Origin: Salisapilia sapeloensis
Taxonomy: Eukaryota; Oomycota; Peronosporomycetes; Peronosporales; Salisapiliaceae
DNA: 50,992 nucleotides
Assembly (NCBI GenBank): GCA_023334545.1
Contig: JAADVB010000130.1
Span: forward strand, 1 to 50,992
Direction: 5' to 3'
The translations under genes and the position numbers were made by a program. A model generated the notes under the pieces. It saw only the letters and a program-made list of their open reading frames with translations. It had not been told where the DNA came from and made no database searches. Numbering within the stretch: the stretch's first letter is position 1; every line of letters begins with the position of its first letter. Below, piece by piece: positions 1 to 10,161 of this stretch.

Positions 1-273
1 AATATGCATCGATGTCTTCCAATAGGAGTCGACTTTACGTTCAAGTTCAATTGGGCGGAACAGCTTGCCAGTGCTGCTGTAGACTCACCGTAGTCTACAT
101 CTTTTCTGATCCACACAGGCGCAGAGTTACGTACATTTCCATGTAAATTGTAGGCAAGTCCACCAAGAACAAGCTTAACTAGTAACAGAGTAAAAGGATT
201 TCTTCTCATTCCTTTTAACGCTAACCAAATATGAAAATTGTACCAAAGCTACAGTCTCCAACACTACGTCCAA
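1..273. other. Left-edge intergenic sequence
   Basis: No coding region is recognisable here. It lies downstream of the 3' end of the first minus-strand gene and may hold the end of a gene outside the window. No repeat or RNA gene was seen. Confidence 0.5.
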
Positions 274-639
274 CTATGCCATGAGCAGGTTTCGGTAGAG
301 GAAGACGCCGAGGCCGAGCAGCATGACGAATACCTGCCACGCCAAGAAAACTTTCATCTTCATGCTAATAGGCTCCTCCTCCTTGGGCTCGCTCGGAGTG
401 CCCCACTTTGCACGATATTCTTCCAGGTCCTTGCAGTCAAAGCAGATTCCGTTCGACCCGGGTGCAATGCGAGAAGGCTTCACTTCCTTATCACACTTTT
501 TGCAAGCAACTTTGACGACGCCATTCCGTTTGTCGGCTTCCTCTTGTTCCTTCTCTTCCTTCACACGCTTCTCGTACTCCTTCTGGGCCAACTGTGGTCC
601 ACGAACCAAATTCAGGTAGAGAAAAAGTAGCGAGTTCAT
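274..639 (-). CDS. Small single-pass membrane protein with a CxxC zinc-ribbon-like pair
   Basis: A 121-residue product starting at an ATG. Residues about 20-38 are a charged Lys/Glu helix. Two cysteine pairs follow (CKKC and CFDC, about 22 residues apart), which could bind zinc like a short ribbon. The last 25 residues form a hydrophobic segment starting KVFLAWQVFVMLLGLG, ending near the C terminus as in a tail-anchored or single-pass protein. I do not recognise the family. It is the only long frame in the segment, and its composition (charged helix, Cys pairs, membrane anchor) looks like a real protein rather than a shadow. Role unknown; an endomembrane location is inferred. Confidence 0.6.
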   Translation of the reverse strand: MNSLLFLYLNLVRGPQLAQKEYEKRVKEEKEQEEADKRNGVVKVACKKCDKEVKPSRIAPGSNGICFDCKDLEEYRAKWGTPSEPKEEEPISMKMKVFLAWQVFVMLLGLGVFLYRNLLMA

Positions 640-871
640 GTCTTCCGCCCGCGTCGAGTGATTTACAAGTGGTCATTGCGAGAAACGACGTACGTATCCG
701 GATATGATCCATACGGTTTGACTGTATCCGGTACCTGTCACCTCACTTGGAAAATGTATGTGTCTGACTTCTTTGCCACCCCATAAACAAGCCATCGATA
801 AACCTTTTCGCAACATGTTTAGTCAATGATATCTTATCCAATCGATTCTCTCCTTCCTATCTGATAAATCC

Positions 872-2954
872 TTAGAAAGCATGCCATTCGAGGTCGAGGA
901 CGATGAATCCTCCGCCATTATCTAACAGATACTTTTCCTGCTTGACTTGTCCAGTGGATTGAACATCTGCCAGTGAGATTTTCACGCGACCGATCTCGTC
1001 ATCAGTCGACAGATAGTCCGAGTCCATGACGATAGCTTCGAGATAGTCATGTCGATTATTGCTCACGAGCATATAAAACTTCTCCGCCGGATCCCAGACC
1101 GGATCCAACGTCTTGAGCTTGGTCGTGCTCCTCTTCTCAATCGCACCGACCTTTAGCACGACGTACGGATCGCTTGAACCAGAGTAATCCATCGGTGTCA
1201 GCGTTTCACAAGCACGTAGTGATACGAAGACAGCACCCATGTTCGAGACAGTCGCTGGGAGCATGGCATTCGTGCTAGCTGTTGAGCATTGCGTCGCCGA
1301 CAGGTGCTTGAAGGGATACCACACAAGCTCAAACTCGACTTGAGCGTTTCCTTTCTTGCTTAGCGTAATGACTTCCTTTGATGGTTCATGCGGGTTTAAA
1401 TGGTCCAAGTGGACGTACTTGGAGTCTGCCAACGATAGTCGCCAGAGAGACTCACTGAACTTGAGAGTCAAGTGGAGGTCTTGCGTCTGAGGATCCAGTA
1501 CCAACAGGTTAAAGTGGAGAGGACCAAAGTCACAGGACGATCGGCCGTAGACAGTGTCGGTGGATACTTCCTCCTTCCCGACTGCCATCTGCAGCTTGTA
1601 GGCAAATTGACCAGACATACTCGAGACGTAGGATGTGGGGGACACGCCACGTAGCGTCAAGTTCTTGATCATGAGCATACCTAGCGGTTTATTTGCGGAC
1701 AAGAGGTCCATTTCGAGCTGACTGAGGTCGTCCACCATAGGAATGACCTTGCGATTGGGCCATGTCCAAGTACTGTCTAGCGCTTCCCTCACTTGCTTTC
1801 GAAGCGCAGAGGAAAGAGCTGGCATCTCCATCAAGTTCATGTGCATGGTATTAAGCTGGAAATTGACAGTCGGTTTCTCCGTAAAGCAAAGTGTTAGAGC
1901 ACCAAAGGTAGGCCATCGAGGAAAGAGAGGTTTAAACTCCATGCGAAGTGTACCTCGGAGCAAAAAGTCAGTGAGCTCCACTTGCAGATTGAAGTTCGAC
2001 TCTGGATTGCCGACAGTCAAGACAACTTCCGAGTTTTGAGTCAGGAACAAGAGGTCGAGGTCTAGCACGATCTGTTCATCCAACGTCCGATGGGTTTTGA
2101 CGCCGTTCACAACAGGAGCAGCGGTACCGAGATCGACTGCACTGAAGCTAACGTCTGTGAACTTTAGCTTTTGTTTTATACCTTCGAGGCTCGGTGCAAA
2201 GGAATCACGCAAGTCTTTCGCTAGAGCGACTTTCATATACGGCCACAAGGTCGCTACGCCTTGATTAAACCATTCGCACTTTTCGACGTCGGGGTATTTG
2301 ATCCAGTCCGGCATGTCGTTCTGGAGTAGACCTCGTAGAGTATGACGCTCAAGGCCATTCAGGAGCTACAAGATAGAATTAGACATAGAAGTTGAATGTA
2401 TACACCTTCCTACGAACCTGGTGCTTGGTGTTTGGCGTGAGAGGAGCATAGGCAGCATTAAACTCAGTGCTTTTGAGTCGAAAGAGGAAGGTGGCGAGTA
2501 GAATGAAAATGGACAGGACATAGTGGCTTTGTGCTGCAACATAGAGAGACAAGATGCCAGAGACTAATGCAATGACTTCTGCGGTAGGTGTCGTGAGTAA
2601 GCGGTCCTTATACCCGTGTCCGATCTGGAGCCCAATGGGCGGATGGGAACCTGATAAACTTTGTACCTTTTGCTTCCCACCACGTTTGGACCGAGTTAGA
2701 TCATTGTTGTTGTTTTGCTGTGTCGGTGTCGAACGGATGAAAGACTGCGAGTGCCGATGTAGGTCTTTCGCTGCCTGTACTTCGAGTGGATCATCCTCGT
2801 CCGTGTCATCCGTTGAGCTCACACTTGACAAACGTCGATGCGTCTGACGTTCTTTCGTAGGTTGCTGCTGCGAGTACAGAGCTGCAAAAGAGATGGCGGT
2901 GGCGGTGGCGGTGACTGCGAGCCACGGCCATTTCTCCTGCATGCCTTGGAGCAT
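872..2954 (-). CDS. SMP- and C2-domain membrane-contact-site protein (extended-synaptotagmin/tricalbin-like)
   Basis: Two exons, 2418-2954 and 872-2365, joined across a 52-nt GT-AG intron, give about 676 residues. Exon 1 has two hydrophobic stretches (near residue 10 and about 125-160) around a polar linker, consistent with ER anchoring. After the junction comes an SMP-type segment beginning around DWIKYPDVEKCEWFNQ, with the usual pattern of a short helical lead and long beta-rich lipid-binding tube. The C-terminal 120 residues are a C2 domain with Ca2+-site aspartates (MDYSGSSDPYV and MDSDYLSTDD). In known families this architecture tethers ER to plasma membrane and moves glycerolipids between them. 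The ligand aspartates suggest Ca2+-dependent membrane binding. Overall order (membrane hairpin, SMP, one C2) is plant synaptotagmin-like, with fewer C2 domains. Confidence 0.85.
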
Positions 2955-3217
2955 ATCGGGAAGTGGGACAGATCGACTGCTGGCAGGATCAAAATTCTGG
3001 TAGAAGGCGATGGAATTTCTAAAAGAGGCTGCTTCTAGTCAATGTTTGGTAAAGTAGAGTAGAAATGCAATTCATTGTTGAAGTAGAGTATCCTTAAGGG
3101 TCGGATGAAGTTGAAGGCGCAATAGAGTTTTAGTGTGAAAAGGCTAAAGATGGCTATTAATTATTGTCTAGGTTCGTCTTGTATCTGCCGAAATGCGTCG
3201 ACTGTGGGGTGGTAGGA

Positions 3218-3506
3218 CTATAAGAAAGCGTAGACTGCTCCTCCGATCGCTGCTAGCAAGAGTACAGCAGTAATTGACACTACGACTGTGTTATAGGAAG
3301 ACTTGTCTTCTTTGAATGCTAGAATAGAGGTCATATTAGCCATCGATAAAGAAGCAACACGCACAGAAAGTAAAAGTGAGCTTACTGTTTCCTGGAATCG
3401 CATAGCGAGAACGAAGCTGGGCTGCGCTCATATCGCAATCGCGGACGGAGCCTCCTCGTCCATACCTCTGCCTCAATTCACTTGCGCTGAATCCGTCGTC
3501 GACCAT
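3218..3506 (-). CDS. 73-residue tail-anchored protein with a duplicated SAxxLRxRY motif
   Basis: Exons 3386-3506 and 3218-3318 join across a 67-nt GT-AG intron to give 73 residues. The start is the ATG beginning MVDDGFSAS. The cytosolic part has two similar units, SASELRQRYGRGG and SAAQLRSRYAIPG. The C terminus has a single hydrophobic segment (about residues 50-72), ending shortly before the stop, as in tail-anchored proteins. The splice joins Asn40 to TFKEDK in frame, which supports the model. I do not recognise a named family. The duplicated (Q/E)LRxRY unit looks like a short binding motif used twice. Confidence 0.6.
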
Positions 3507-3755
3507 TGCTATTATCCGCGTCTTTTCAATCTGAATTACTTGTATTCGTTTCTTCGCTAGCTGCAATTCTATTTTCGTACAAATTGACTGCCTTCCAGAA
3601 TAAAGCGCCTCCGTTTGGTAAACAACAACAATGTTTGCATGACTATCCTGTAGATCTTCACTTGATAAAGAAGTTGTAAATGTGAAATGCATCTATAACT
3701 TTAGTAGTAAAGTTGTGAAGGGAACTTTTCTAATTGGTCCTATCTAGATCAAAGT

Positions 3756-6700
3756 CTAGCTGGCATTCATTTGCCTAGCGATGAGAGACTTGTAGACACC
3801 ATTCTTAATCTCCATCAACTCGTCGTGCGTCCCTTGCTCCACAATCGCTCCGTCCTTGGTCACAGCAATCAAATCGGCATTCCGGATCGTGGACAATCGG
3901 TGTGCTACGATAATCGTCGTTCGACGTTTAAGAGCTAAAAGACGATCCAGAGACGCCTGGACAATCTGCTGGCTCTCGTTGTCCAATGCACTCGTGGCCT
4001 CGTCCAGTAGCAACACTTCTGGATCTCTTAAGATGGCTCGAGCTATAGCAATCCGCTGTTTTTGACCTCCGGAAACTTGGGCTCCATTGTCACCAACATC
4101 CGTGTCGTATCCATCCGGAAAGTTGCAGATAAAGTCATGTGCGTTCGACTTCTTGGCAGCGTCCATCACATCTTCTCTCGTGGCTTCCGGTTTGCCCATT
4201 GCAATGTTCTCTGCGATGGTACCGGAGAAGAGAACAGGTTCTTGACTAACAAGAGAGATGTGGTCTCGGAGCCATGGTAGACAGAGATCTTTTAGGTCGA
4301 CGCTATCGAGTGTGACGACACCGGCGTCAGGATCGTAGAAGCGTTCGAGGAGTGAGATGGCCGTACTCTTGCCGCTTCCACTTGCTCCAACGAGTGCCAC
4401 GGTGTCACCTGGTTTAATGTTGAGACTGTAGTCGTTGTAGATGACTGCGTCAGGCCGAGCAGGGTAGGCAAACTTGAGATGGCGGAACTGAAGTGCGCCT
4501 TCAACACTCTCAAATTTCCGTCCAGTCGCGTCCGTTGCGTCGATGAGAGGTTTGCGGTCGATGATGTTAAACACCCTGGCAGCCGCTCTTTTGGCTGTGT
4601 TGCTGTCGGTTGCGCTTTGGGACGCTGTCCCAGCTGCAAACGAACTGAGCATGATCACCATAAACACCATGAACATGTCTTCAAACGAGATGGTGCCGTT
4701 GCTCACCCATATGCCAGCGACATAGAACAAGAGTGCTAAGACTAAGAACAAGGAGCATTCTGAGAAGCCACGTGCTGCTCCGCCACTAATCCCACCTTTT
4801 TTGTCGACTTCCTTGGCCTGATCGAGGTACCCGTCATAGTTCGTGCGAAGCGGTTTCTCCATCCCGAAGGATGCAACAGTGCGGATGGATCCAACTGCTT
4901 CAGAAAGTAGAGCTCCTGCTTCATTTTCTGGATCATTCGTGCTTCCATCATTTTTCGACATGTAAAGCGCCTGAAGGTACGATGACAGCATGAAAAGAGG
5001 TGTGCAAGCAAGTAGCACCAGCGTCATTTGCCAGCTATACAAGAAAGCAATGACAAGGGCTGCACCCATGGCTATGAACTTTAGCAGTCTAGCGTTGAGG
5101 GTGTCGGATGTCACCGCTTGAAGGATGGCTGAGTCGGTTGCTAGTCGAGATACGAGCGCACCGGAGGAGTTTTGCGTTTGATCAAACCATCCAATCTCTT
5201 GATGGAGCATGGAACTGTAGGTAGATAACCGAACGCGACGGGTGAGTCTTTCGGCAACAACACCGAAACCGTACTGCTGTAGGATAGACGACACACCGAA
5301 GGCCACGCCAAGACACAAGAAGCCGATCGCCCACAATTGCGCCTCGTTAAGCATCTCTTCACGTGTCTTTCCAATCGTAAAGAGGAGGACGGTCACTTTG
5401 GTATATAGGAAACCCCAGACAGGATATGTGCAAGCGTTTACGATGGCACCGATAACGCCAATTACCATGAACTTCCATTCCGGCGTACTCATCTTCCAAA
5501 TGCGCCTGGTTGAAACTGGTGCAAGATCTTTGTCACCTAGTTGCCCATCCTCATATTCTTCATTTGCGTATTGTTGCATTTTACTGGAGTCACGACGCTC
5601 TTTACGGGCAAGATCATCTTTCTCGGAGGTACAAGATGAGTTCCTTTTTGGTTTGAAGGACGACTGACGGCTGACTGGTAGCTGGTCAACATTGTCAAGT
5701 CCTTCGTCGCCCTTTTGGTCACTACCAGAAGAGTTATGCGACTCTACTAGGCGTCGGTAATGACCATCCTCAATCTTCATAAGCTCGTCGTGGCTACCCA
5801 ACTCGATGATGGATCCCTTGCTGTGGACAGCAATCTTGTCAGCGTCTCGAATGGTTGAAAGACGGTGGGCAACGATGATCGTCGTCCGCTTGGAGTTTTT
5901 CACTAGTTTGTCCAGTGACTCTTGCACAATGTGCTCGCTCTCCGTATCCAGAGCACTCGTGGCTTCATCTAGCAAAAGAATCGGAGGATTCTTGATAATA
6001 GCTCGTGCGATGGCAATGCGTTGCTTTTGACCTCCTGAAAGCTGTGCGCCTCGCTCGCCGACTTCCGTGTCAAATGCCTGTGGGAATGTCATGATAAAGT
6101 CATAGGCATTCGCCATCTTAGCTGCCTCTCGAACGTCTTCGTCTGACGCCTCAGGAGCACCGTAGCGGATGTTCTCCATGATGGTCGTGGCAAACAACGA
6201 TGGCTCCTGACCGACGAGTCCCACCTGCTTGCGTAGCCACTTGACGTTCAACTGGCGAATGTCTTCTCCATCCAGTCGCACCAATCCACTTAACGGATCG
6301 TAGAATCGTTCTACGAGCGACACCACCGTACTCTTACCACTTCCGCTTGGTCCGACAAGTGCCACGGTTTCACCGGCCTTGATTGAGAGTGAATAGTTCT
6401 CGCATACTTTGACGTGCGGTCGAGAAGGATAAGCAAATGTTACCTCCTCAATCACAACGTTCCCATCCACCTTGTCCAAAGTCTTTCCAGCATCTGATAC
6501 TGAATCGATTTTAGAAGGCAGATCGATGACTTTAAAGACGTCGTATGCAGCTGCTCGGGCGGACATCAAAGCCTGAGCACTAGGTCCGGACTGGCCCAAT
6601 GCTTTGGCTCCAAAGATGACCGCGAAAAATATTGTAATCACTTTTCCTCCGTCGTAGCATCCACTGCCCTCGCACACGGTGTCACCGAGGTTGTCGTCAG

Positions 6701-7637
6701 CCACCTTGACGGCGCCATAGTAGAAACCTCCGCTGTAAGAGCAGTAGGTCGCAAAGAACATCAGTCCAGTGCCGAACCCAGCAGCTACTGCTTTCTTAAT
6801 GCCAGCCTTTTCGGATATTTCAAGCGCTTTATCGTACTTGTTCGTAAAGTAGTTAATCGAGTTGAACATGTGCACGGTTCGGACATTGCTCAAGGACTCT
6901 TGGGCGATGGCACCAGCTTGGCCGTATGCGTCAATGCTGCGCTGGGTAGTTTGACCCATCACTTTCATGCTGAAGTAAGCGATTGCTGCGATGAAAGGTG
7001 TAAAAGCGAGGAGCAAGAGAGATAGTTCCCATCCTTTGGCAAAGCCGATCACAATACCTGTGACGCCCATGGCAAATAAGTTAAGTGCATCTCCGATTTT
7101 CCGGCCCATTCCCTGTTGAATTGTAAAGCTGGATTCAGACACGCGAGTGGCTAGCTGCATTGGGTCGTTCACATCAAACCATCCAATGTCTTTTGTCAAG
7201 ATGGCATTGACGTAGGCGCTACGAATGCGTTTCGCTTGGCGAGAAGCTGTAATCGACCAGCAAGCAACTTGCAGAAAACCAGTGATCAGGGCAGCGATAC
7301 CGGCCAAGGCGAAGCGTAGGGACACAGTGCTGATCGGTCCCGTGATATCCACACCTTCATTAGTTGAAGCAGGATTGAAAGCATTTAAAACATCTCCGAA
7401 GAGCACGATTCGTAGAGGCTCCGCAGCACCTGTGGCACATGCGCCGAAAGTCCCGATGACCATGAGTAGTTTGTCAAGGCCATCCGCGTAGGAAAATAGT
7501 TTCGTAAGAGGTACAGCATTCGCCTCCTTCTTTTCCGTGGCTTCGCTCGTATCTTTTGGAGTTGAAGGCCTGTTTGGACTAGGACTTTTAACTACATGAT
7601 AGTCTGCCCCTCCATGACCGGTAGCTGAGCTTTCCAT
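3756..7637 (-). CDS. Full-length ABCB (MDR/P-glycoprotein-type) ABC transporter
   Basis: An uninterrupted 1293-residue protein in TMD1-NBD1-TMD2-NBD2 order, the usual length for P-glycoprotein-type exporters. NBD1 has Walker A GPSGSGKST near residue 429, signature LSGGQKQR and Walker B ILLLDEATSALD. NBD2 has Walker A GASGSGKST near residue 1084, signature VSGGQKQR and LLLDEATSALD. Both D-loops and H-loops (VAHRLSTIR) are intact, so both ATP sites look functional. A charged linker of about 90 residues with basic/Ser stretches joins the halves and is a likely phosphorylation region. The family exports hydrophobic compounds, peptides or lipids across the plasma or vacuolar membrane; the substrate cannot be told from sequence. 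No intron is needed. Confidence 0.97.
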   Translation of the reverse strand: MESSATGHGGADYHVVKSPSPNRPSTPKDTSEATEKKEANAVPLTKLFSYADGLDKLLMVIGTFGACATGAAEPLRIVLFGDVLNAFNPASTNEGVDITGPISTVSLRFALAGIAALITGFLQVACWSITASRQAKRIRSAYVNAILTKDIGWFDVNDPMQLATRVSESSFTIQQGMGRKIGDALNLFAMGVTGIVIGFAKGWELSLLLLAFTPFIAAIAYFSMKVMGQTTQRSIDAYGQAGAIAQESLSNVRTVHMFNSINYFTNKYDKALEISEKAGIKKAVAAGFGTGLMFFATYCSYSGGFYYGAVKVADDNLGDTVCEGSGCYDGGKVITIFFAVIFGAKALGQSGPSAQALMSARAAAYDVFKVIDLPSKIDSVSDAGKTLDKVDGNVVIEEVTFAYPSRPHVKVCENYSLSIKAGETVALVGPSGSGKSTVVSLVERFYDPLSGLVRLDGEDIRQLNVKWLRKQVGLVGQEPSLFATTIMENIRYGAPEASDEDVREAAKMANAYDFIMTFPQAFDTEVGERGAQLSGGQKQRIAIARAIIKNPPILLLDEATSALDTESEHIVQESLDKLVKNSKRTTIIVAHRLSTIRDADKIAVHSKGSIIELGSHDELMKIEDGHYRRLVESHNSSGSDQKGDEGLDNVDQLPVSRQSSFKPKRNSSCTSEKDDLARKERRDSSKMQQYANEEYEDGQLGDKDLAPVSTRRIWKMSTPEWKFMVIGVIGAIVNACTYPVWGFLYTKVTVLLFTIGKTREEMLNEAQLWAIGFLCLGVAFGVSSILQQYGFGVVAERLTRRVRLSTYSSMLHQEIGWFDQTQNSSGALVSRLATDSAILQAVTSDTLNARLLKFIAMGAALVIAFLYSWQMTLVLLACTPLFMLSSYLQALYMSKNDGSTNDPENEAGALLSEAVGSIRTVASFGMEKPLRTNYDGYLDQAKEVDKKGGISGGAARGFSECSLFLVLALLFYVAGIWVSNGTISFEDMFMVFMVIMLSSFAAGTASQSATDSNTAKRAAARVFNIIDRKPLIDATDATGRKFESVEGALQFRHLKFAYPARPDAVIYNDYSLNIKPGDTVALVGASGSGKSTAISLLERFYDPDAGVVTLDSVDLKDLCLPWLRDHISLVSQEPVLFSGTIAENIAMGKPEATREDVMDAAKKSNAHDFICNFPDGYDTDVGDNGAQVSGGQKQRIAIARAILRDPEVLLLDEATSALDNESQQIVQASLDRLLALKRRTTIIVAHRLSTIRNADLIAVTKDGAIVEQGTHDELMEIKNGVYKSLIARQMNAS

Positions 7638-8960
7638 TGGTATTGAACGCGTTTAACTCAAGCTATAAACGCGTGTGCAGGCAGTTAGAAGTGAAAGTCC
7701 AAATGAAGCAATTCGAGGATTAAAAATCGCAGCGATAGCATTGAAAGTAGAAGTTGGATAGCAGTGACATTTATATCCGCAGAGTGCATTCGGCGAAGAT
7801 TGCGTCCGGTCACGGAACGAAGGAACGTGACTTGCGGTGAACAGATGCCATGTAGCTACTTCCGTTTGAAACCGAGGGTTTCGATTTGAGATAAAAGCAG
7901 TCGATTTCATCTGAGGGCATGAGCAATCTCGCGCCACCATGCTAGAATGCATCCAGCTTTAAGAGTAGCGAACTCAGTCTGTCAAGTGATATACCAACTT
8001 TATATGGAGTGAAAGATGATGACAAAGAGCGGGTGCAAAATATACCCGTTCCAGATTACCGGCAATGCAGACCTTGTAGAATCAATCAAAATCATAATTT
8101 CGTGCATTATAGCACTCAAAGTCTTTCAAAGAGAAGAAAAGTTAGTGGAAGAGTATCATAAAGCGATTTGCAAATATAGACAGAGATTCATCGTCTAGCA
8201 CAGGGCCCCGAATACTGGTGAAATGAGTCAGCTATTGGACCATATAATGCAATGGAGCATAGGACCAAAGGACAGGCACAGCACAACAGTGCAACCATCA
8301 GTACAGAAAGATTTAGCCGCTTTTCAGTTCACCATCAACAGTTTGTGCCATGAAAGCTTCGCTTTGTACTGAGCAACAAATTTACGCTACGAGAGGATGC
8401 ACATCTATACGTGAAATTGCTCTAGCTTTGGTTCCTACGAGAATGACAAATCCTTCTTCAGTAGCATAGAACAGCATACCTCCATTCGACTGCTGACATA
8501 AGGGACTGTTCCGCGCACGAATCTCGCATCACTTCACAGATGGTCATCAATCTGTATCGCCTGTTCAGCAATCACTCCAATTGCTTCGATCTATTGTTTA
8601 ACCTAAATGCGTGGTGGAATCAAGACGGCATTGTAATGTTCAGGCGCAAGATTGCTTGGATTCTATCACTTTGGCGAGTACTTGCCTAGACAAGATGACC
8701 AATGCTATCAGTCATGACTATGAAATAACAATAAAAGAAGCGAGTTCGATGCTTTTTTGGCAAGAAAGTAAAATTATTCTTCATGGACAACGATACGGTT
8801 CATCCCGATTACTCTGAAGAGCATTTTACATCTCCCAAAGCAATGGAAATTTCGCGCCAGAGCCACTAATCGCTAAATGACTTCACTTCAACTTCAAATA
8901 AACTGCGCATGCGCATTTAAACGACAACACAAAACGCATTCCACTCAAATTCGAAGAATC
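7638..8960. other. 1.3-kb spacer between ABCB and CIAO1 genes
   Basis: The left part is the upstream region of the minus-strand ABC transporter and the right end is the upstream region of CIAO1. Open frames on both strands here are short and lack recognisable domains. The exception is a set of coding-like minus-strand segments at about 8382-8590, listed separately. Confidence 0.5.
8382..8590 (-). other. Coding-like fragments resembling the end of a roadblock/LAMTOR5-type protein
   Basis: Two minus-strand pieces read well. The segment 8538-8590 gives IEAIGVIAEQAIQIDDHL. The segment 8382-8505 gives PLCQQSNGGMLFYATEEGF continuing to SRIDVHPLVA and a TAA stop. They join in frame only if a 32-nt GT-AG intron (8506-8537) is accepted, shorter than the other introns in the window. 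The pattern (helix, short loop, two beta strands with NGG and TEEGFVILV) resembles the C-terminal half of LAMTOR5/HBXIP-like roadblock proteins. Upstream minus-strand frames to about 8725 are also partly open but broken by stops, so this could be a multi-exon gene I cannot resolve or a decayed copy. Confidence 0.3.
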
Positions 8961-10136
8961 ATGCCTCAATTGGATCAGATAGCTGAACTGCATGGACACA
9001 GTGAGCGTGTATGGCACGCTGCTTGGACGATGGATGGGAAGATGCTCGCGTCATGCAGTGGAGACAAAACCATTCGAATTTGGGCTGTAGGCAGGACCGA
9101 AAACCGATGGGAATGTGTCGCTGTCTTGGAGGATGCACAAGAACGCACCATTCGCAGCTGTGAATGGTCTCCTAGTGGCCAATTCCTAGCATCGGTAAGC
9201 TTTGACTCGACTGTGGTTGTCTGGGAAAAGCAAGGCGAAGCGTACGAGGTTGTGGCATCGCTTGAAGGCCATGAAAGTGAAGTGAAGAGCGTCTCGTGGA
9301 GCCCGTCTGGGTCGTACATTGCAACGTGCAGCCGTGATAAAAGCGTTTGGATTTGGGAGGCTGACCCAGACAATGACTTTGAATGCGTGTCCGTTCTACA
9401 TGGTCATACGCAGGATGTGAAGTTTGTCAAGTGGCACCCAACCAAGGAACTCTTGTTCTCAGCCAGCTATGACGATACAGTACGCGTATGGGAAGAAGAC
9501 CAAGGTATAATTACTTTGTACTTGTACATGTTAGATCGATTAAATGTTTATGTTGATTGGTATACAGACGACTGGGTCTGCACTGAAGTACTTCATGGTA
9601 GGAAGACTTTTGTACGTAGTGATATGCTGTGTACTGATGCATGCTATCACAGGACATGAATCAACGGTTTGGGGACTGGCAACGGATCCATCAGGCGATC
9701 GCATTGCGACTGTATCAGACGATAAGTCGTTAATCATTTGGAAATTCCATAGCGACAGCCAGGATGTCCGTAGCGACGGCAGGTACGACTACTATCGATA
9801 TTATCTATTGCAATCATCCATACATATAATAATTTGTATAGTCCGATGCGATGGAAACAGGAAGCCACACTATCCGGATACCACCGACGCACAATCTTCA
9901 GCGTCGATTGGTCGTATCAGAATGACTTGATTGTCACAAGCGGAGCGGATGATGCCATCTGCGTCTACCATAAGACGGACCAAGCGGTCGAAGCCGTGGC
10001 TCAACAGTCAAATGCCCATTCGAGCGACATCAATTGTGTTCGTTGGAATCCCGTCATGCAGGATAGCTGTCTGCTTCTTGTCTCTGCTGCGGACGATGCC
10101 ATCGTGCGTCTATGGAAACTCGATCTTTCGAAATAG
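8961..10136 (+). CDS. CIAO1: Cytosolic iron-sulfur assembly WD40 protein CIAO1
   Basis: Four exons (8961-9504, 9568-9597, 9653-9782, 9842-10136) with introns of 63, 55 and 59 nt give 332 residues, close to the usual ~340 for CIAO1/Cia1. The protein is a seven-bladed WD40 propeller throughout, with repeats such as GHSERVWHAAW, SGDKTIRIWA, GHESEVKSVSW, ASYDDTVRVWE and SAADDAIVRLWK. CIAO1 is part of the cytosolic targeting complex (with MMS19 and CIAO2) that delivers Fe-S clusters to DNA-metabolism enzymes. The ATG at 8961 was chosen because family members start a few residues before the first GH(x)ERVW; an upstream in-frame ATG at 8877 would add 28 unsupported residues. Exon 2 is only 30 nt and supplies DDWVCTEVLHG across both junctions. 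Confidence 0.9.
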
Positions 10137-10161
10137 AACTTTTCTTTTCTTAGCTTTCTAA

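Noticed and set aside
3041-3120. Extra 5' exon for the SMP-C2 gene (in-frame upstream codons before 2954)
   Set aside because: A good acceptor-like TTTTAG exists, but no minus-strand GT donor is present in the next 80 nt upstream, so the ATG at 2954 was kept.
5242-5667. Plus-strand frames antisense to the ABC transporter and other long genes
   Set aside because: They are shadows of strongly coding genes, with basic Arg/Ser-rich composition and no domains.
7653-7952. 99-codon minus-strand frame upstream of the ABC transporter
   Set aside because: No domain, odd composition and position in a promoter region; no splice partner.
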